64,000 nt of DNA from Ensifer adhaerens. GTDB lineage: Bacteria > Pseudomonadota > Alphaproteobacteria > Rhizobiales > Rhizobiaceae. Of the stretch, positions 44,993-53,682 are shown piece by piece (the first letter of the stretch is position 1; the number at the start of each line of letters is the position of its first letter). The stretch covers positions 1,735,836-1,799,835 of the forward strand of contig NZ_LAZS01000005.1 in NCBI RefSeq assembly GCF_002007205.1, given 5' to 3'. The position numbers and the translations under genes are program-made. Below the pieces are notes generated by a model. It was not told the DNA's origin, ran no database searches, and saw only the letters and a list, made by a program, of their open reading frames with translations.

Positions 44993-47212
44993 TTACGATT
45001 TGCGCGCAAGGCGCTCGATCGCCTGCTGGGTCGCCGCGCCGAAGTCGCCGTCGACCGGACCGCCATAATATCCACGGTCCTTCAAGAGGTTCTGCATTTC
45101 CTTGCGAAAGGCAGGCGTGAAGTTGTTGGGCTGGTTCTTCACCTCATCGAGCTTGGCCGGATCGCCGCCCTCAATGCTGGCAGCCGCCCAGCGAACCGCC
45201 TCCTTGGCGTCAGCCTTGGTGCCGAGACCGTAATCATACAGGCGACTCAAGTTGCCCATCGCATAGGCGCTGCCGGCGTTGGCGGCCATCTCGTACCAGG
45301 TGCGGGCCTGCACATAATCCTGAGCGACACCGTTACCGATATCGTAGAACCAGCCAAGCAGCGCCATGGAATAGGAATCACCCATGTTGGCCGCCTTCTC
45401 GTACCAGACCTTGGCTTCCGGGTAGCTCTGCTCGGTCCCCAGCCCGTTCTGATAGGCCCAGCCCAGCGACGACATCGCGTTGGTGTCGCCGCTTTCGGCT
45501 GCTTTCTTATACCAGGCAAGCGATTGCCCGAGATCCTTCGGCCGGCCGAGGCCTTCCCGATAGAACCAGCCCATCGTCGCCATGGCGTTGGCGTAGCCCT
45601 GGTTGGCGGCCAGTTCATACCACCGCGCGGCCTCGGCATAGTCCTGCGCAATGCCGTCATAGCCTTCGCGATAGAGCCAGCCCAGCGACGCCTGCCCGTA
45701 GGCATTGCCGGCGCGCGCCGCCTCGTCGAACATGCGCCTACCCTGGTCGACATCCACTGGCCCGTCGGTGCCGTAGACCGAAAACCAGGCGAGATTGGTC
45801 AGCGCATACATGTTGCCGCCGTCGGCCGCCTTCCGGTAGTTGCGCCGCGCCTCGACATAATTGCGTCCGGCGTCCTGTGCCCGGCCCAGCATGTTGACGA
45901 GCATCATGTCGTCAGGGTTTTCGTTGACGGCCTGGGCACAGGCCGTCAGAGCCCTCTCGGCGTCCAGCTTCAGGAAGTTGACCCCGAGGAACCCGGGCAT
46001 CGATTGCGGTTCGCCGGCGAGCAGATAGCAATCGCGCGAAGCCTGGGTGTCCTTGCCGGTCGGCGAGACGTTGAGGCCTTTCTGCGGCTCGAGCGCTGCA
46101 ATCTGCTGCTCGGCCTCGGTCTTGTGCTTGCTGTCGGGATAGCGCTCGATGAAGCGCGTCAGCGCCGCCGCATCCGTCGACTGCTTCAAGGCTTCCCAGG
46201 CAATCTCGTCCGGCGTCACGTTCGACGTCTGCTCGGTCTCGGTCAAAAGCTTCAGCTTCTTTTCGGCGAGCATCCTGTAGACCGGGTCCGAGCCATGCTT
46301 GGCGAGGAAAGCCGTCAACAGGTCCTTGTCGGCGAGATCGCGGATGTTCTGCCAGTCGGCAGCTGCCTCCGACTGGCTGTTGGGCGACAGCTGTCCGCCA
46401 TTGTTGGTGACGTTGATGTTCACCTCTTTGATATTGAGAAAGATCTGGGCGCCGCCGAGCGAACCGTAGACGAACGGCTCCTGGCCGCGATTGGTCGCCG
46501 ACACCACTTCGTCGCGAACCTTGCCAAGCGCGATGCGGACATCGACACCCGGTTCCGTCAGATACTTGGCGAGGGCTGTCGCGAAGGGGCTGTTCTTGCC
46601 CTCCCCGTCGAGCGCGACCGTGCCGGCCTTCGAAGCAAAGGCGACGAGCAGATCGGCCGATTCCGGCTCGACGCGCGCCAGCCCGCGCGAAACCGCCCGG
46701 GTCGATATTGAACGGGTCATGCTCTGCTCGAAAGGATTGTTGCGGCAGGCGTCGAGAATGACGAGCTTGAGCCTGGTTGCGCCTTCCAGCGAACGCTGAA
46801 CCCGGTCGAGACCGATCGCCTCGTCCTCGACGTCCTTGTCCGTCTTCAGTTGCACATCGACGGGAAGCAGGAAGTTCTCGCCGTTCATCTCCATGCCATG
46901 GCCGGAGTAATAGACGATCGCGACTTCGGCGCCGGTCGCCAGATCCTCGAAGTCGCGCAGCGCCTTGACCATGTCCTGGCGACCGACGTCGTGCACTGTC
47001 GTCACCTTATCAAACCCGGCGTCCTCGAAGGAAGCCTTCATCAGCTTCACGTCGTTGGCGGGATTGTTGAGCGGCGAGGTCGCTTCATATTTCTCGTTGC
47101 CGATCAGGAGCGCGACTCGCTTTGCGGCCCATGCCCCTGATGGCATCGACACAAGCAGCGCCACACAGATGATTGAAAGCGGCAGCCACCGCCGCGTAAG
47201 CCCCAAGGCCAT
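44993..47212 (-). CDS. Secreted caspase-like (peptidase C14) protein with Sel1 repeats
   Basis: A 739-aa exported protein. Signal peptide (TRRWLPLSIICVALLVSMPS) is followed by a caspase fold with the catalytic dyad His105 in IVYYSGHGME and Cys156 in LVILDACRNNPF. A linker (about residues 280-460) is followed by Sel1-like repeats (about residues 480-680) such as AYGQASLGWLYREGYDG and a C-terminal segment resembling a truncated peptidoglycan-binding domain (LKDRGYYGGPVDGDFGAATQ). Related caspase-Sel1 proteins of rhizobia are unstudied. The ATG at 47212 follows GGAGGGAATGGC; the longer frame to 47374 lacks one. Signal peptide and Sel1 repeats suggest periplasmic protein-protein contacts. Confidence 0.9.
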   Translation of the reverse strand: MALGLTRRWLPLSIICVALLVSMPSGAWAAKRVALLIGNEKYEATSPLNNPANDVKLMKASFEDAGFDKVTTVHDVGRQDMVKALRDFEDLATGAEVAIVYYSGHGMEMNGENFLLPVDVQLKTDKDVEDEAIGLDRVQRSLEGATRLKLVILDACRNNPFEQSMTRSISTRAVSRGLARVEPESADLLVAFASKAGTVALDGEGKNSPFATALAKYLTEPGVDVRIALGKVRDEVVSATNRGQEPFVYGSLGGAQIFLNIKEVNINVTNNGGQLSPNSQSEAAADWQNIRDLADKDLLTAFLAKHGSDPVYRMLAEKKLKLLTETEQTSNVTPDEIAWEALKQSTDAAALTRFIERYPDSKHKTEAEQQIAALEPQKGLNVSPTGKDTQASRDCYLLAGEPQSMPGFLGVNFLKLDAERALTACAQAVNENPDDMMLVNMLGRAQDAGRNYVEARRNYRKAADGGNMYALTNLAWFSVYGTDGPVDVDQGRRMFDEAARAGNAYGQASLGWLYREGYDGIAQDYAEAARWYELAANQGYANAMATMGWFYREGLGRPKDLGQSLAWYKKAAESGDTNAMSSLGWAYQNGLGTEQSYPEAKVWYEKAANMGDSYSMALLGWFYDIGNGVAQDYVQARTWYEMAANAGSAYAMGNLSRLYDYGLGTKADAKEAVRWAAASIEGGDPAKLDEVKNQPNNFTPAFRKEMQNLLKDRGYYGGPVDGDFGAATQQAIERLARKS

Positions 47213-47509
47213 GCCATTCCCTCCGGCGCCGACCATCGTTATCCGCCTTGCCCAGCTTGAACGATTCGACGACGCCTCGCCCGATTGCCCTCGGAAGCGG
47301 CCATCGGCGCCTCCGTCATGTCTGACGAAAGTATTACGTATGAGGTTGGGGCTTTCAATGTACGCGCATGCCATAATTTAGCGAAGGCGTCTGCCGATGG
47401 CACAAGGTCGAAGCAAGTCGGCGTGCTTAGCTCAATCACGGTGGCGAAGCGGCGAAACCGCCAAGTACACCACAGATCTGCCGAGGGCTGCGCTGATACG
47501 GAGCTTGCC

Positions 47510-47866
47510 ATGTCGATGAAGATGCATGTCGCCGAGGGAAAGCCCGGCCAGCTCGCCACGACCCATCAGCATTATTTCATCGAGCGGCCGTGCCGGATCC
47601 TCGTCATTGGCCAGCACCTGAAGGCCAAGACAAAGTATCGGTGCCTGCTGCGCCATATCTCGATTGCCGGCGCCATGCTCGACTTCAATGCGACGATCCC
47701 GCTGCCGAAACACTTCTTTCTCGAGATCGAGGGCTTCAAGGAGGAAATCGGCAGCTCCGAGGTCTACCGCGAGGGCACGGAACTCGGCGTGCGTTTCAAT
47801 ATGCTGCTTTCGCCCGATTTCCTGAGACGCCTGATCCGCATGCAATTTTCCAGCGGCGGACTTTAA
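47510..47866 (+). CDS. PilZ-domain protein
   Basis: A 118-aa single PilZ-type beta-barrel. The start of the fold is HQHYFIERPCRILVIGQHLK, followed by RCLLRHISIAGAMLDFN, matching the DxSxxG-type region, here as HISIAGA, and SEVYREGTELGVRFN. PilZ domains bind cyclic-di-GMP when the RxxxR and D/NxSxxG motifs are intact; the RxxxR here is incomplete, so binding is uncertain. ATG at 47510 chosen because ACGGAGC precedes it; a longer in-frame reading to 47285 has no ribosome site. It is divergent from the caspase gene and 193 nt from a second PilZ gene. Confidence 0.75.
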   Translation: MSMKMHVAEGKPGQLATTHQHYFIERPCRILVIGQHLKAKTKYRCLLRHISIAGAMLDFNATIPLPKHFFLEIEGFKEEIGSSEVYREGTELGVRFNMLLSPDFLRRLIRMQFSSGGL

Positions 47867-47946
47867 TTTCCTTGGCAACGCGACATTAGATTTTTAGTGA
47901 TCGATTTCAGGGGATTGCAAGTTTCTTCTGCAAAACTGATTCTAGC

Positions 47947-47969
47947 ATCGGTGGAAATCGCCCACCGAT
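47947..47969 (+). other. Stem-loop between the two PilZ genes
   Basis: The exact 8-bp arms ATCGGTGG and CCACCGAT enclose the loop AAATCGC; a second small inverted pair GGACAA/TTGTCC lies at 47978-47994. They may end the first PilZ transcript or act in the leader of the second. No T tract follows. Confidence 0.4.
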
Positions 47970-48059
47970 ATGATGTGGGACAAATGAATTGTCCGGGGTC
48001 CACGAATGCGGTCACAGGTTGATCGTGCCGTCCGACCCGGCACTGGCGGAGAAAGACGC

Positions 48060-48437
48060 ATGCAGAACCAGACCATGTATTCCTGCGTCCCCTCGCCATT
48101 TTACGAGCGGCGCTACGAGCGTTTCAACATCGGCCATGCGGGCACGCTGACCGCCGTGCAGCCGGGGCTCGGTAGCGTCTCGGTGCGATCCTGTCGCATG
48201 ATCGACATATCGCGCGGCGGCGCCAGCTTTGCCGTCGACACCAATATCGGCCTGCCGCAGCATTACTATCTGCATATCGTCGGCACATCGCTTCGGATCG
48301 GCTGCGCCGAGGTCTATCGCAACGGCGAGCGCATCGGCGTCCAGTTCATCAAGCCGATCGAGCAGACCCTGCTGAGGGAGATCATCCGGCAAGAGTTCTT
48401 CACCGGGCAGGTCAAGAACGCAAAGCCGCGGCGGTAG
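48060..48437 (+). CDS. PilZ-domain protein (second, paralogous)
   Basis: A 125-aa PilZ protein. It opens with FYERRYERFNIGHAGTLTAV, a better match to the RxxxR c-di-GMP motif, and SVRSCRMIDISRGGASFAVD, containing the DISRGG (D-x-S-x-x-G) motif, so c-di-GMP binding is plausible. It shares the end GCAEVYRNGERIGVQF with the first PilZ, so the two are probable tandem duplicates. ATG at 48060 follows GGAGAAAGACG; MYSCV at 48075 is an alternative. Precedes the aminotransferase gene by 125 nt. Confidence 0.85.
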   Translation: MQNQTMYSCVPSPFYERRYERFNIGHAGTLTAVQPGLGSVSVRSCRMIDISRGGASFAVDTNIGLPQHYYLHIVGTSLRIGCAEVYRNGERIGVQFIKPIEQTLLREIIRQEFFTGQVKNAKPRR

Positions 48438-48562
48438 GTCAACTCCTACCGCAAACCGAAAGGCACCGGATTTCCGGCAGCTTTTCTTGCGGGAGCGATT
48501 CCGAATTGCCGAAGCATGCGATAAGTTCCCCATACGTCATTCGAACGGGGCCCTTCTTCAGC

Positions 48563-49678
48563 ATGTCCGCATTCTCTCGCTTCACGCCGCTCATCCAATC
48601 CCTTCCATCCACCATCCCCTTCGTCGGGCCGGAGGCAATCGAACGCCAGCGCGGGCGCGCGATCGCAGCGCGCATCGGCGCCAATGAAAGCGGCTTCGGT
48701 CCGGCCGAGAGCGTGCTTTCGGCGATCAGGGAAGCGGCTGGCGGAACCTGGAGATATGCCGACCCCGAGAATCACGATCTTAAGCAGGCGCTTGCCGCCA
48801 ATCTCGGCACCAGGCCAGCCAATCTCGCGATCGGTGAAGGCATCGACGGATTGCTCGGCCAGATCGTGCGCATGGTCATCGAGCCGGGCATGCCGGTCGT
48901 CACCTCGCTCGGGGCCTATCCCACCTTCAACTACCACGTCGTCGGCCATGGCGGCCGGCTGGTCACGGTGCCCTATGCCGGCGACAGGGAAGATCTCGAC
49001 GGCTTGCTGGCGGCGGTAAAGCGGGAAAACGCGCCACTCGTCTATTTCGCCAATCCCGACAATCCGATGGGGAGCTGGTGGCCCGCCGAACGCATCATCG
49101 AGTTCGCGAAGGCCCTGCCCGAGACGACGCTCTTCATTCTGGATGAAGCCTATTGCGAAACGGCGCCGGCCGATGCGTTGCCGCCGATCGATGCCCTGAT
49201 CGACATGCCGAATGTGGTGCGCACGCGCACGTTCTCTAAGGCCTACGGGCTTGCCGGTTCGCGGGTCGGCTATGTGGTCAGCACGCCCGGCACGGCGGAG
49301 GCCTTCGACAAGATCCGCAACCACTTCGGCATGAACCGGATCGGGGTCGCCGCGGCAATCGCCGCGCTCGCGGACCAGGACTATCTAAAGGAAGTGACGG
49401 CCAAGATCGAAGCATCAAGGCAGCGCATAGCCGCCATCGCCATGGAAAATGGCCTTGCGCCGCTCGTCTCCGCCACCAACTTCGTGGCGGTCGACTGCGG
49501 CCGGGACGCGGTTTACGCCCGCGCGATCGTCGATACGCTGATGAGCGACCATGGCATCTTTATCCGCATGCCGGGGGTCGCACCCCTCAATCGCTGCATC
49601 CGGATCAGCACCGGGCCGGAAGCGGAGATGGCGCTGCTCGAGGCTGCCCTGCCCGCGGTCCTGAAGAAACTCGCCTGA
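48563..49678 (+). CDS. PLP-dependent aminotransferase, HisC-like class I/II
   Basis: A 371-aa aminotransferase. The N-terminal part has RIGANESGFGPAESVLSAIR, typical of histidinol-phosphate aminotransferases, FANPDNPMGSW with the PLP-binding Asn, and the Lys in RTFSKAYGLAGSRVGYVV, which forms the Schiff base. No other histidine-biosynthesis genes are near, so it may be a paralogue acting on another keto acid. The ATG at 48563 has no strong ribosome site; an upstream ATG at 48506 gives 390 aa. Confidence 0.88.
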   Translation: MSAFSRFTPLIQSLPSTIPFVGPEAIERQRGRAIAARIGANESGFGPAESVLSAIREAAGGTWRYADPENHDLKQALAANLGTRPANLAIGEGIDGLLGQIVRMVIEPGMPVVTSLGAYPTFNYHVVGHGGRLVTVPYAGDREDLDGLLAAVKRENAPLVYFANPDNPMGSWWPAERIIEFAKALPETTLFILDEAYCETAPADALPPIDALIDMPNVVRTRTFSKAYGLAGSRVGYVVSTPGTAEAFDKIRNHFGMNRIGVAAAIAALADQDYLKEVTAKIEASRQRIAAIAMENGLAPLVSATNFVAVDCGRDAVYARAIVDTLMSDHGIFIRMPGVAPLNRCIRISTGPEAEMALLEAALPAVLKKLA

Positions 49679-49732
49679 GGCGGTTTCAAGTTCCCGCATT
49701 CCGCGGCGCCACCTGTGGCGCCGCCCGTCCGA

Positions 49733-49999
49733 TCAGTGAATGGTCATCCATTCGCGAGCGGCGCGCAGTGCCGCTGCGAGATCCGACTTGCTCATCGTCA
49801 TCGCCAGGTCGGCGCGTAGGTCGACGGCGCGGTCGCAGCCCTTGATCGCCGCGATGTTCAGCCACTTGTGGGCGGCGACCAGATCGACCGGACGGCCGTG
49901 TCCGGTCGCGTAGGCCAGACCCATGTCGCAAAAGATTTCCGCCTGGTTGTCACCACCCATCGCGGCATCCGAAGCAATCTGCATATCAAAGCGTGCCAT
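49733..49999 (-). CDS. Small Sel1-like repeat protein (88 aa)
   Basis: An 88-aa protein consisting essentially of one or two Sel1-like helical repeats (FCDMGLAYATGHGRPVDLVA, AHKWLNIAAIKGC, then a final helix). There is no signal peptide, so it is cytoplasmic. ACAGGGACACGACA precedes the ATG at 49999. It lies downstream of the aminotransferase, convergent with it. Function is not evident; Sel1-type repeats mediate protein contacts. The larger Sel1 array in the caspase gene is 2.8 kb away. Confidence 0.75.
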   Translation of the reverse strand: MARFDMQIASDAAMGGDNQAEIFCDMGLAYATGHGRPVDLVAAHKWLNIAAIKGCDRAVDLRADLAMTMSKSDLAAALRAAREWMTIH

Positions 50000-50592
50000 T
50001 GTCGTGTCCCTGTCTTGCCTGGTTGGTTTTTCCGAAGCGGCCCGCCCGTTTGGGGCGGACCATGCTCCAGATCAGCACTTGTTTTGGTCCCTGTTCGACC
50101 TTGCCTCTTTGCGGGCCTTTCCGAAGCGCGCCGTCTTTTTGCGGTGTCGTCCTCGGTGGTTTTTCGGAGCGTTTCGTTCCGCTCGTCTTATGGCTTCACT
50201 ATGCAGCAGGCGCTTCAATGGGCGCTTAAAATGCATGCTTAATTTGCGACAAACAAAGTTCAAACGCTTGGTAAACTTGAGTTTTTGTTAAACATCGGAA
50301 GGCCGGGAATCCGGTGCATTCGCCTCAAAATTTACGAAAAATTCAACCCGCGATTTCAACCAATCGCTAACCACGAAAAGATCGGCGCCAGCAAAGTCCG
50401 CGCAATTCCTTGCGCAAGAAGCGCTCAAAACCGGCCAGGAAAAGCAGCGAAAGCCGCGATTCGGCTTGTTTACCTTTACGTGCGCGTAAGCTATCGTGCC
50501 CGCGGCGGTGAGGAGACTGCCTTATCACACGAGGACATCTAGAGCTGCCGGCGGAGCGGACCACGCCGGCAGCCTCGATCTGGAGGACACTG
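50000..50592. other. Intergenic region before the DUF2147 gene, no gene seen
   Basis: 593 nt with no convincing open frame. It includes three imperfect direct copies of GGTTTTTCCGAAGCG (at 50025-50039, 50114-50128 and 50158-50171), a GC hairpin CCCGCCCGTTTGGGGCGG near 50040, and an inverted TTACG/CGTAA pair at 50476-50489. It holds the promoters of both flanking genes; a small RNA cannot be excluded. Confidence 0.5.
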
Positions 50593-50934
50593 ATGCTACG
50601 TACATTGCTCATCACCGCGACGCTGGCTCTCGGCATTGCCGGAACGGCGACGGCGGCGGAACCGATCGTCGGTAACTGGAAGACGGCGAGCGGCGCTACG
50701 GCGGAAATTGCACCCTGCGGCGGCGCCTTTTGCGTGACGCTGAAGACCGGCAAGCACGCCGGCAAGCGCATCGGCAATCTCGCCGGCACCGACGGCAGCT
50801 ATTCCGGCGAGATCACCGATCCGGATACCGACAAGACCTATAGCGGCTCGGGCGCGGTCAACGGCAATTCGCTGAAGATGAAGGGCTGCGTGCTGAAAGT
50901 ACTGTGCAAGTCGCAGACCTGGACACGCCTCTAA
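50593..50934 (+). CDS. DUF2147-family secreted protein
   Basis: A 113-aa exported protein with a signal peptide (LRTLLITATLALGIAGTATA) and a DUF2147 beta fold: IVGNWKTASGATAEIAPCGG, then a GKHAGKRIGNLAGTDGSYSG stretch, TDPDTDKTYSGSGAVNG and KMKGCVLKVLCKSQTWTRL with the usual final Trp. DUF2147 proteins of rhizobia are periplasmic, of unknown role. TCTGGAGGAC precedes the ATG at 50593. A strong terminator follows the stop. Confidence 0.88.
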   Translation: MLRTLLITATLALGIAGTATAAEPIVGNWKTASGATAEIAPCGGAFCVTLKTGKHAGKRIGNLAGTDGSYSGEITDPDTDKTYSGSGAVNGNSLKMKGCVLKVLCKSQTWTRL

Positions 50935-50967
50935 AACGGCAAGCATCGCGGACAAGGGGAGAATTGA

Positions 50968-50991
50968 GGGCGGCCAGTGGCCGCCCTTTTT
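50968..50991 (+). terminator. DUF2147 terminator
   Basis: The 8-bp arms GGGCGGCC and GGCCGCCC have a 3-nt loop AGT followed by TTTTT, 34 nt after the stop: a classic intrinsic terminator. Confidence 0.9.
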
Positions 50992-51167
50992 GCATGGGAG
51001 CCGCCTTCCCGCCGACAATCAGAGCGTTTCACGACCACCGTGCATCTTGGCCGCTGCTCAACCGAAGATGAACGCCAGATGAACGGACATCTCAGCATCA
51101 ATTCAGTTTGGGTGTGCGAAAACACACTCAATCGATTTGAACCTGCCTCCAAACAACGGACAGAACC

Positions 51168-51341
51168 ATGGATATCCTCGCTCGGCGCCTCACCATCATC
51201 AGCCTTCTGATGGTCGTTTTCGCTGTCACCCTTGCCGCCGCAGTCAGCGCAGATACCGAACGTCGCCGCAGCAACACGTACCTTGGTTCGCTGACGGATT
51301 GCACCGCCCACACGGCACAGTACTGCCAGGCCAAGCTCTAA
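51168..51341 (+). CDS. Small secreted protein (57 aa)
   Basis: A 57-aa open frame too short for routine calling. It has an N-terminal signal peptide (LARRLTIISLLMVVFAVTLA then AAAVSA) and a short polar mature part with two cysteines (LTDCTAHTAQYCQAKL), so it is probably exported and disulfide-bonded. CGGAC lies about 7 nt upstream of the ATG. It stands 73 nt before another microprotein, in the same orientation. I recognise no family. Confidence 0.6.
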   Translation: MDILARRLTIISLLMVVFAVTLAAAVSADTERRRSNTYLGSLTDCTAHTAQYCQAKL

Positions 51342-51414
51342 CGCAGCAGGCCGACGCAAGTTCCGAGGCCCCAAACCGAAACCGATCACCTCGTGATCCG
51401 ATGGAGAGACGAAC

Positions 51415-51591
51415 ATGCTGGCAGCACTTTCGACTTCCGCGTTTCTATCGCTGCGGGTGCTGGCGCTCGCCAGCCTGCTGATGGCACCGGTCGGGGCACT
51501 CGCCTACTCCAAGGCGAGCGGCAATGGTATCGGCAAGCAGGGCGCCGGCCTGGTCCTCTTCGTCACGCTGCAGCGTCAGGCCATGACCTGA
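51415..51591 (+). CDS. Small membrane or secreted protein (58 aa)
   Basis: A 58-aa frame with a hydrophobic N-terminal helix (LSLRVLALASLLMAPVGALA) and then a Gly/Lys-rich segment SKASGNGIGKQGAGLVLF. GGAGAG precedes the ATG at 51415. The helix and following part suggest a membrane-anchored or secreted peptide. Pairing with the 57-aa protein just upstream points to a small co-expressed unit, but no family is recognised. A shifted frame covering 51393-51617 is considered a shadow. Confidence 0.55.
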   Translation: MLAALSTSAFLSLRVLALASLLMAPVGALAYSKASGNGIGKQGAGLVLFVTLQRQAMT

Positions 51592-51737
51592 CGCACCGCG
51601 ACGAACCGGAGCCATGAGTTGAGAAGGGCGCGTTTTGCGCCCTTTTGTATTCGGTCGGCTTGCGCGTCATCGCGCCGCTTTCCTATCCTCGTGCTCCAAG
51701 AGGATTCGTCACAGCCAAGGCCGCCAGACCCGAACCG

Positions 51738-52058
51738 ATGCCTGCATATCTCATCTACGCCCTCGCCGCCCTTGCCGAAATCGCCGGCTGCTTTGCCTTC
51801 TGGGCGTGGCTGAAGCTCGACAAATCGGCCCTCTGGCTCGTTCCCGGCATGGCGTCGCTGGCGCTCTTTGCCTGGCTGCTCACGTTGATCGACAGCGAAG
51901 CCGCGGGCCGTGCCTATGCGGCCTATGGCGGCGTCTATATCGCCGCGTCGCTGATCTGGCTCTGGCTGGCGGAAGGCGTCAAGCCGGACCGCTGGGATCT
52001 GACCGGCATGACCGTTGCGCTGATCGGCAGCGCGATCATCCTTGCCGGCCCGCGTTGA
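51738..52058 (+). CDS. UPF0060/YnfA-family small membrane protein
   Basis: A 106-aa membrane protein with four hydrophobic helices. The signature [21 protein letters not shown] and [20 protein letters not shown] match the YnfA family, distantly like small multidrug resistance transporters. The ATG at 51738 is placed by the conserved start MPAYLIY; no strong ribosome site precedes it. It lies upstream of amn, in the same direction, 83 nt apart; no shared operon is clear. Confidence 0.9.
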   Translation: MPAYLIYALAALAEIAGCFAFWAWLKLDKSALWLVPGMASLALFAWLLTLIDSEAAGRAYAAYGGVYIAASLIWLWLAEGVKPDRWDLTGMTVALIGSAIILAGPR

Positions 52059-52141
52059 ACGTCAGGCCCGAGATCGCCTCGCGGTTGTGAACGCCGCCAT
52101 CTTGTCGTTTGCTTGTCAGAAGCCGCAGCCTATAATGCGAC

Positions 52142-53644
52142 ATGAACAAGCGAATCTCTTCACACTCCGTGCTTTCCACCGCAACGCCCGAACCTTTCGA
52201 GCCGCAGTATTTCGATGATCCTGCGGCCGCCGTCGATTGCCTTGAAGCGCTTTACGAGCGCAACACCCGGTTCCTCTGCGAAGCCTTCGAGGGGCTGGGC
52301 AAGACCGACAAGCCGCTGACCCGTTATCGCGCCTGCTACCCGCAGGTCAGCATCGAAACGAGCAGCTTCGGCCATGTCGATTCCCGTCTCTCCTATGGTT
52401 ATGTGAGCGCACCCGGCGTCTATACGACGACGATCACGCGGCCGAAGCTCTTCCGGCACTATCTGAAGGAACAGCTCGGACTGTTGACGCGCAATCATGG
52501 TCTCGGCGTCACGGTTTCGGAATCGGCCACCCCGATCCCGCTGCATTTCGCCTTCGGCGAAGGGGCCCATGTCGAAGCGTCGGCAGCGAGCACCATCGAC
52601 ATCCCCTTGCGCGACCTGTTCGACGCGCCCGACCTGACGACCACGGACGACGAAATCGCCAACGGCTCATACGAGCCGGGTCCGGGCGAACCGTCGCCGC
52701 TGGCGCCATTCACGGCGCAGCGCATCGACTATTCGCTGGCGCGGCTCAGCCACTACACGGCGACGAACGCCAATCATTTCCAGAACTTCGTGCTCTTTAC
52801 CAACTACCAGTTCTACATCGACGAGTTCTGCGCCTGGGCCCGCCAGCAGATGGCGGAAGGCGGCAACGGCTACACAGCCTTCGTCGAGCCCGGCAACATC
52901 ATCACACCCGCCGGAGCCGACAAGCCGGAGACCGACTTTACCCTTCCCCGCCTGCCACAAATGCCCGCCTATCACCTGAAGAAGAAGGGCCACGGCGGCA
53001 TTACCATGGTCAATATCGGCGTCGGCCCGTCCAACGCCAAGACGATCACCGACCACATCGCCGTGCTGCGTCCGCATGTCTGGCTGATGCTCGGCCACTG
53101 CGCCGGCTTGAGGAACAGCCAGCGCCTCGGCGACTATGTTCTTGCCCATGCCTATATGCGCGAGGATCACGTGCTTGACGACGACCTGCCGGTCTGGATC
53201 CCGCTGCCGGCGCTCGCCGAAGTGCAGGTGGCGCTGCAGGATGCCGTAGCCGAAGTGACCGGTTATCGGGACTACGATCTCAAACAGATCATGCGCACCG
53301 GGACCGTCGCGACCATCGACAACCGCAACTGGGAGCTTCGCGACCAACGCGGACCGGTCAAGCGCCTGTCGCAGGCGCGCGCCATCGCGCTCGACATGGA
53401 ATCGGCAACGATCGCTGCCAACGGCTTCCGCTTCCGCGTGCCCTATGGAACGCTGCTGTGCGTCTCCGACAAGCCGCTGCATGGCGAATTGAAGCTGCCG
53501 GGTATGGCAACGGCCTTCTACAAGACGCAGGTCAGCCAACATCTGAAGATCGGCATCCTGGCGCTGCAGAAGCTGGCGGCGATGCCGCCGGAAAAGCTGC
53601 ATTCCCGCAAGCTCAGAAGCTTCTACGAGACCTCGTTCCAGTAG
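52142..53644 (+). CDS. amn: AMP nucleosidase
   Basis: A 500-aa enzyme that hydrolyses AMP to adenine and ribose 5-phosphate, acting in purine salvage and adenylate balance. The N-terminal AMP_N domain has PAAAVDCLEALYERNTRFLC, and the C-terminal phosphorylase-like domain has GHGGITMVNIGVGPSNAKTI, RPHVWLMLGHCAGLRNSQRL and ALDMESATIAANGFRFRVPY with the catalytic region. Length fits the family. The start ATG at 52142 matches family starts. Confidence 0.94.
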   Translation: MNKRISSHSVLSTATPEPFEPQYFDDPAAAVDCLEALYERNTRFLCEAFEGLGKTDKPLTRYRACYPQVSIETSSFGHVDSRLSYGYVSAPGVYTTTITRPKLFRHYLKEQLGLLTRNHGLGVTVSESATPIPLHFAFGEGAHVEASAASTIDIPLRDLFDAPDLTTTDDEIANGSYEPGPGEPSPLAPFTAQRIDYSLARLSHYTATNANHFQNFVLFTNYQFYIDEFCAWARQQMAEGGNGYTAFVEPGNIITPAGADKPETDFTLPRLPQMPAYHLKKKGHGGITMVNIGVGPSNAKTITDHIAVLRPHVWLMLGHCAGLRNSQRLGDYVLAHAYMREDHVLDDDLPVWIPLPALAEVQVALQDAVAEVTGYRDYDLKQIMRTGTVATIDNRNWELRDQRGPVKRLSQARAIALDMESATIAANGFRFRVPYGTLLCVSDKPLHGELKLPGMATAFYKTQVSQHLKIGILALQKLAAMPPEKLHSRKLRSFYETSFQ

Positions 53645-53682
53645 AGGTCGAAGCGTCGCTTGGGCGTTGCCTTGAGCGCGCT

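Noticed and set aside
50285..50542. 85-aa plus-strand frame before DUF2147
   Set aside because: No ribosome site or family; ends inside the likely promoter of the DUF2147 gene.
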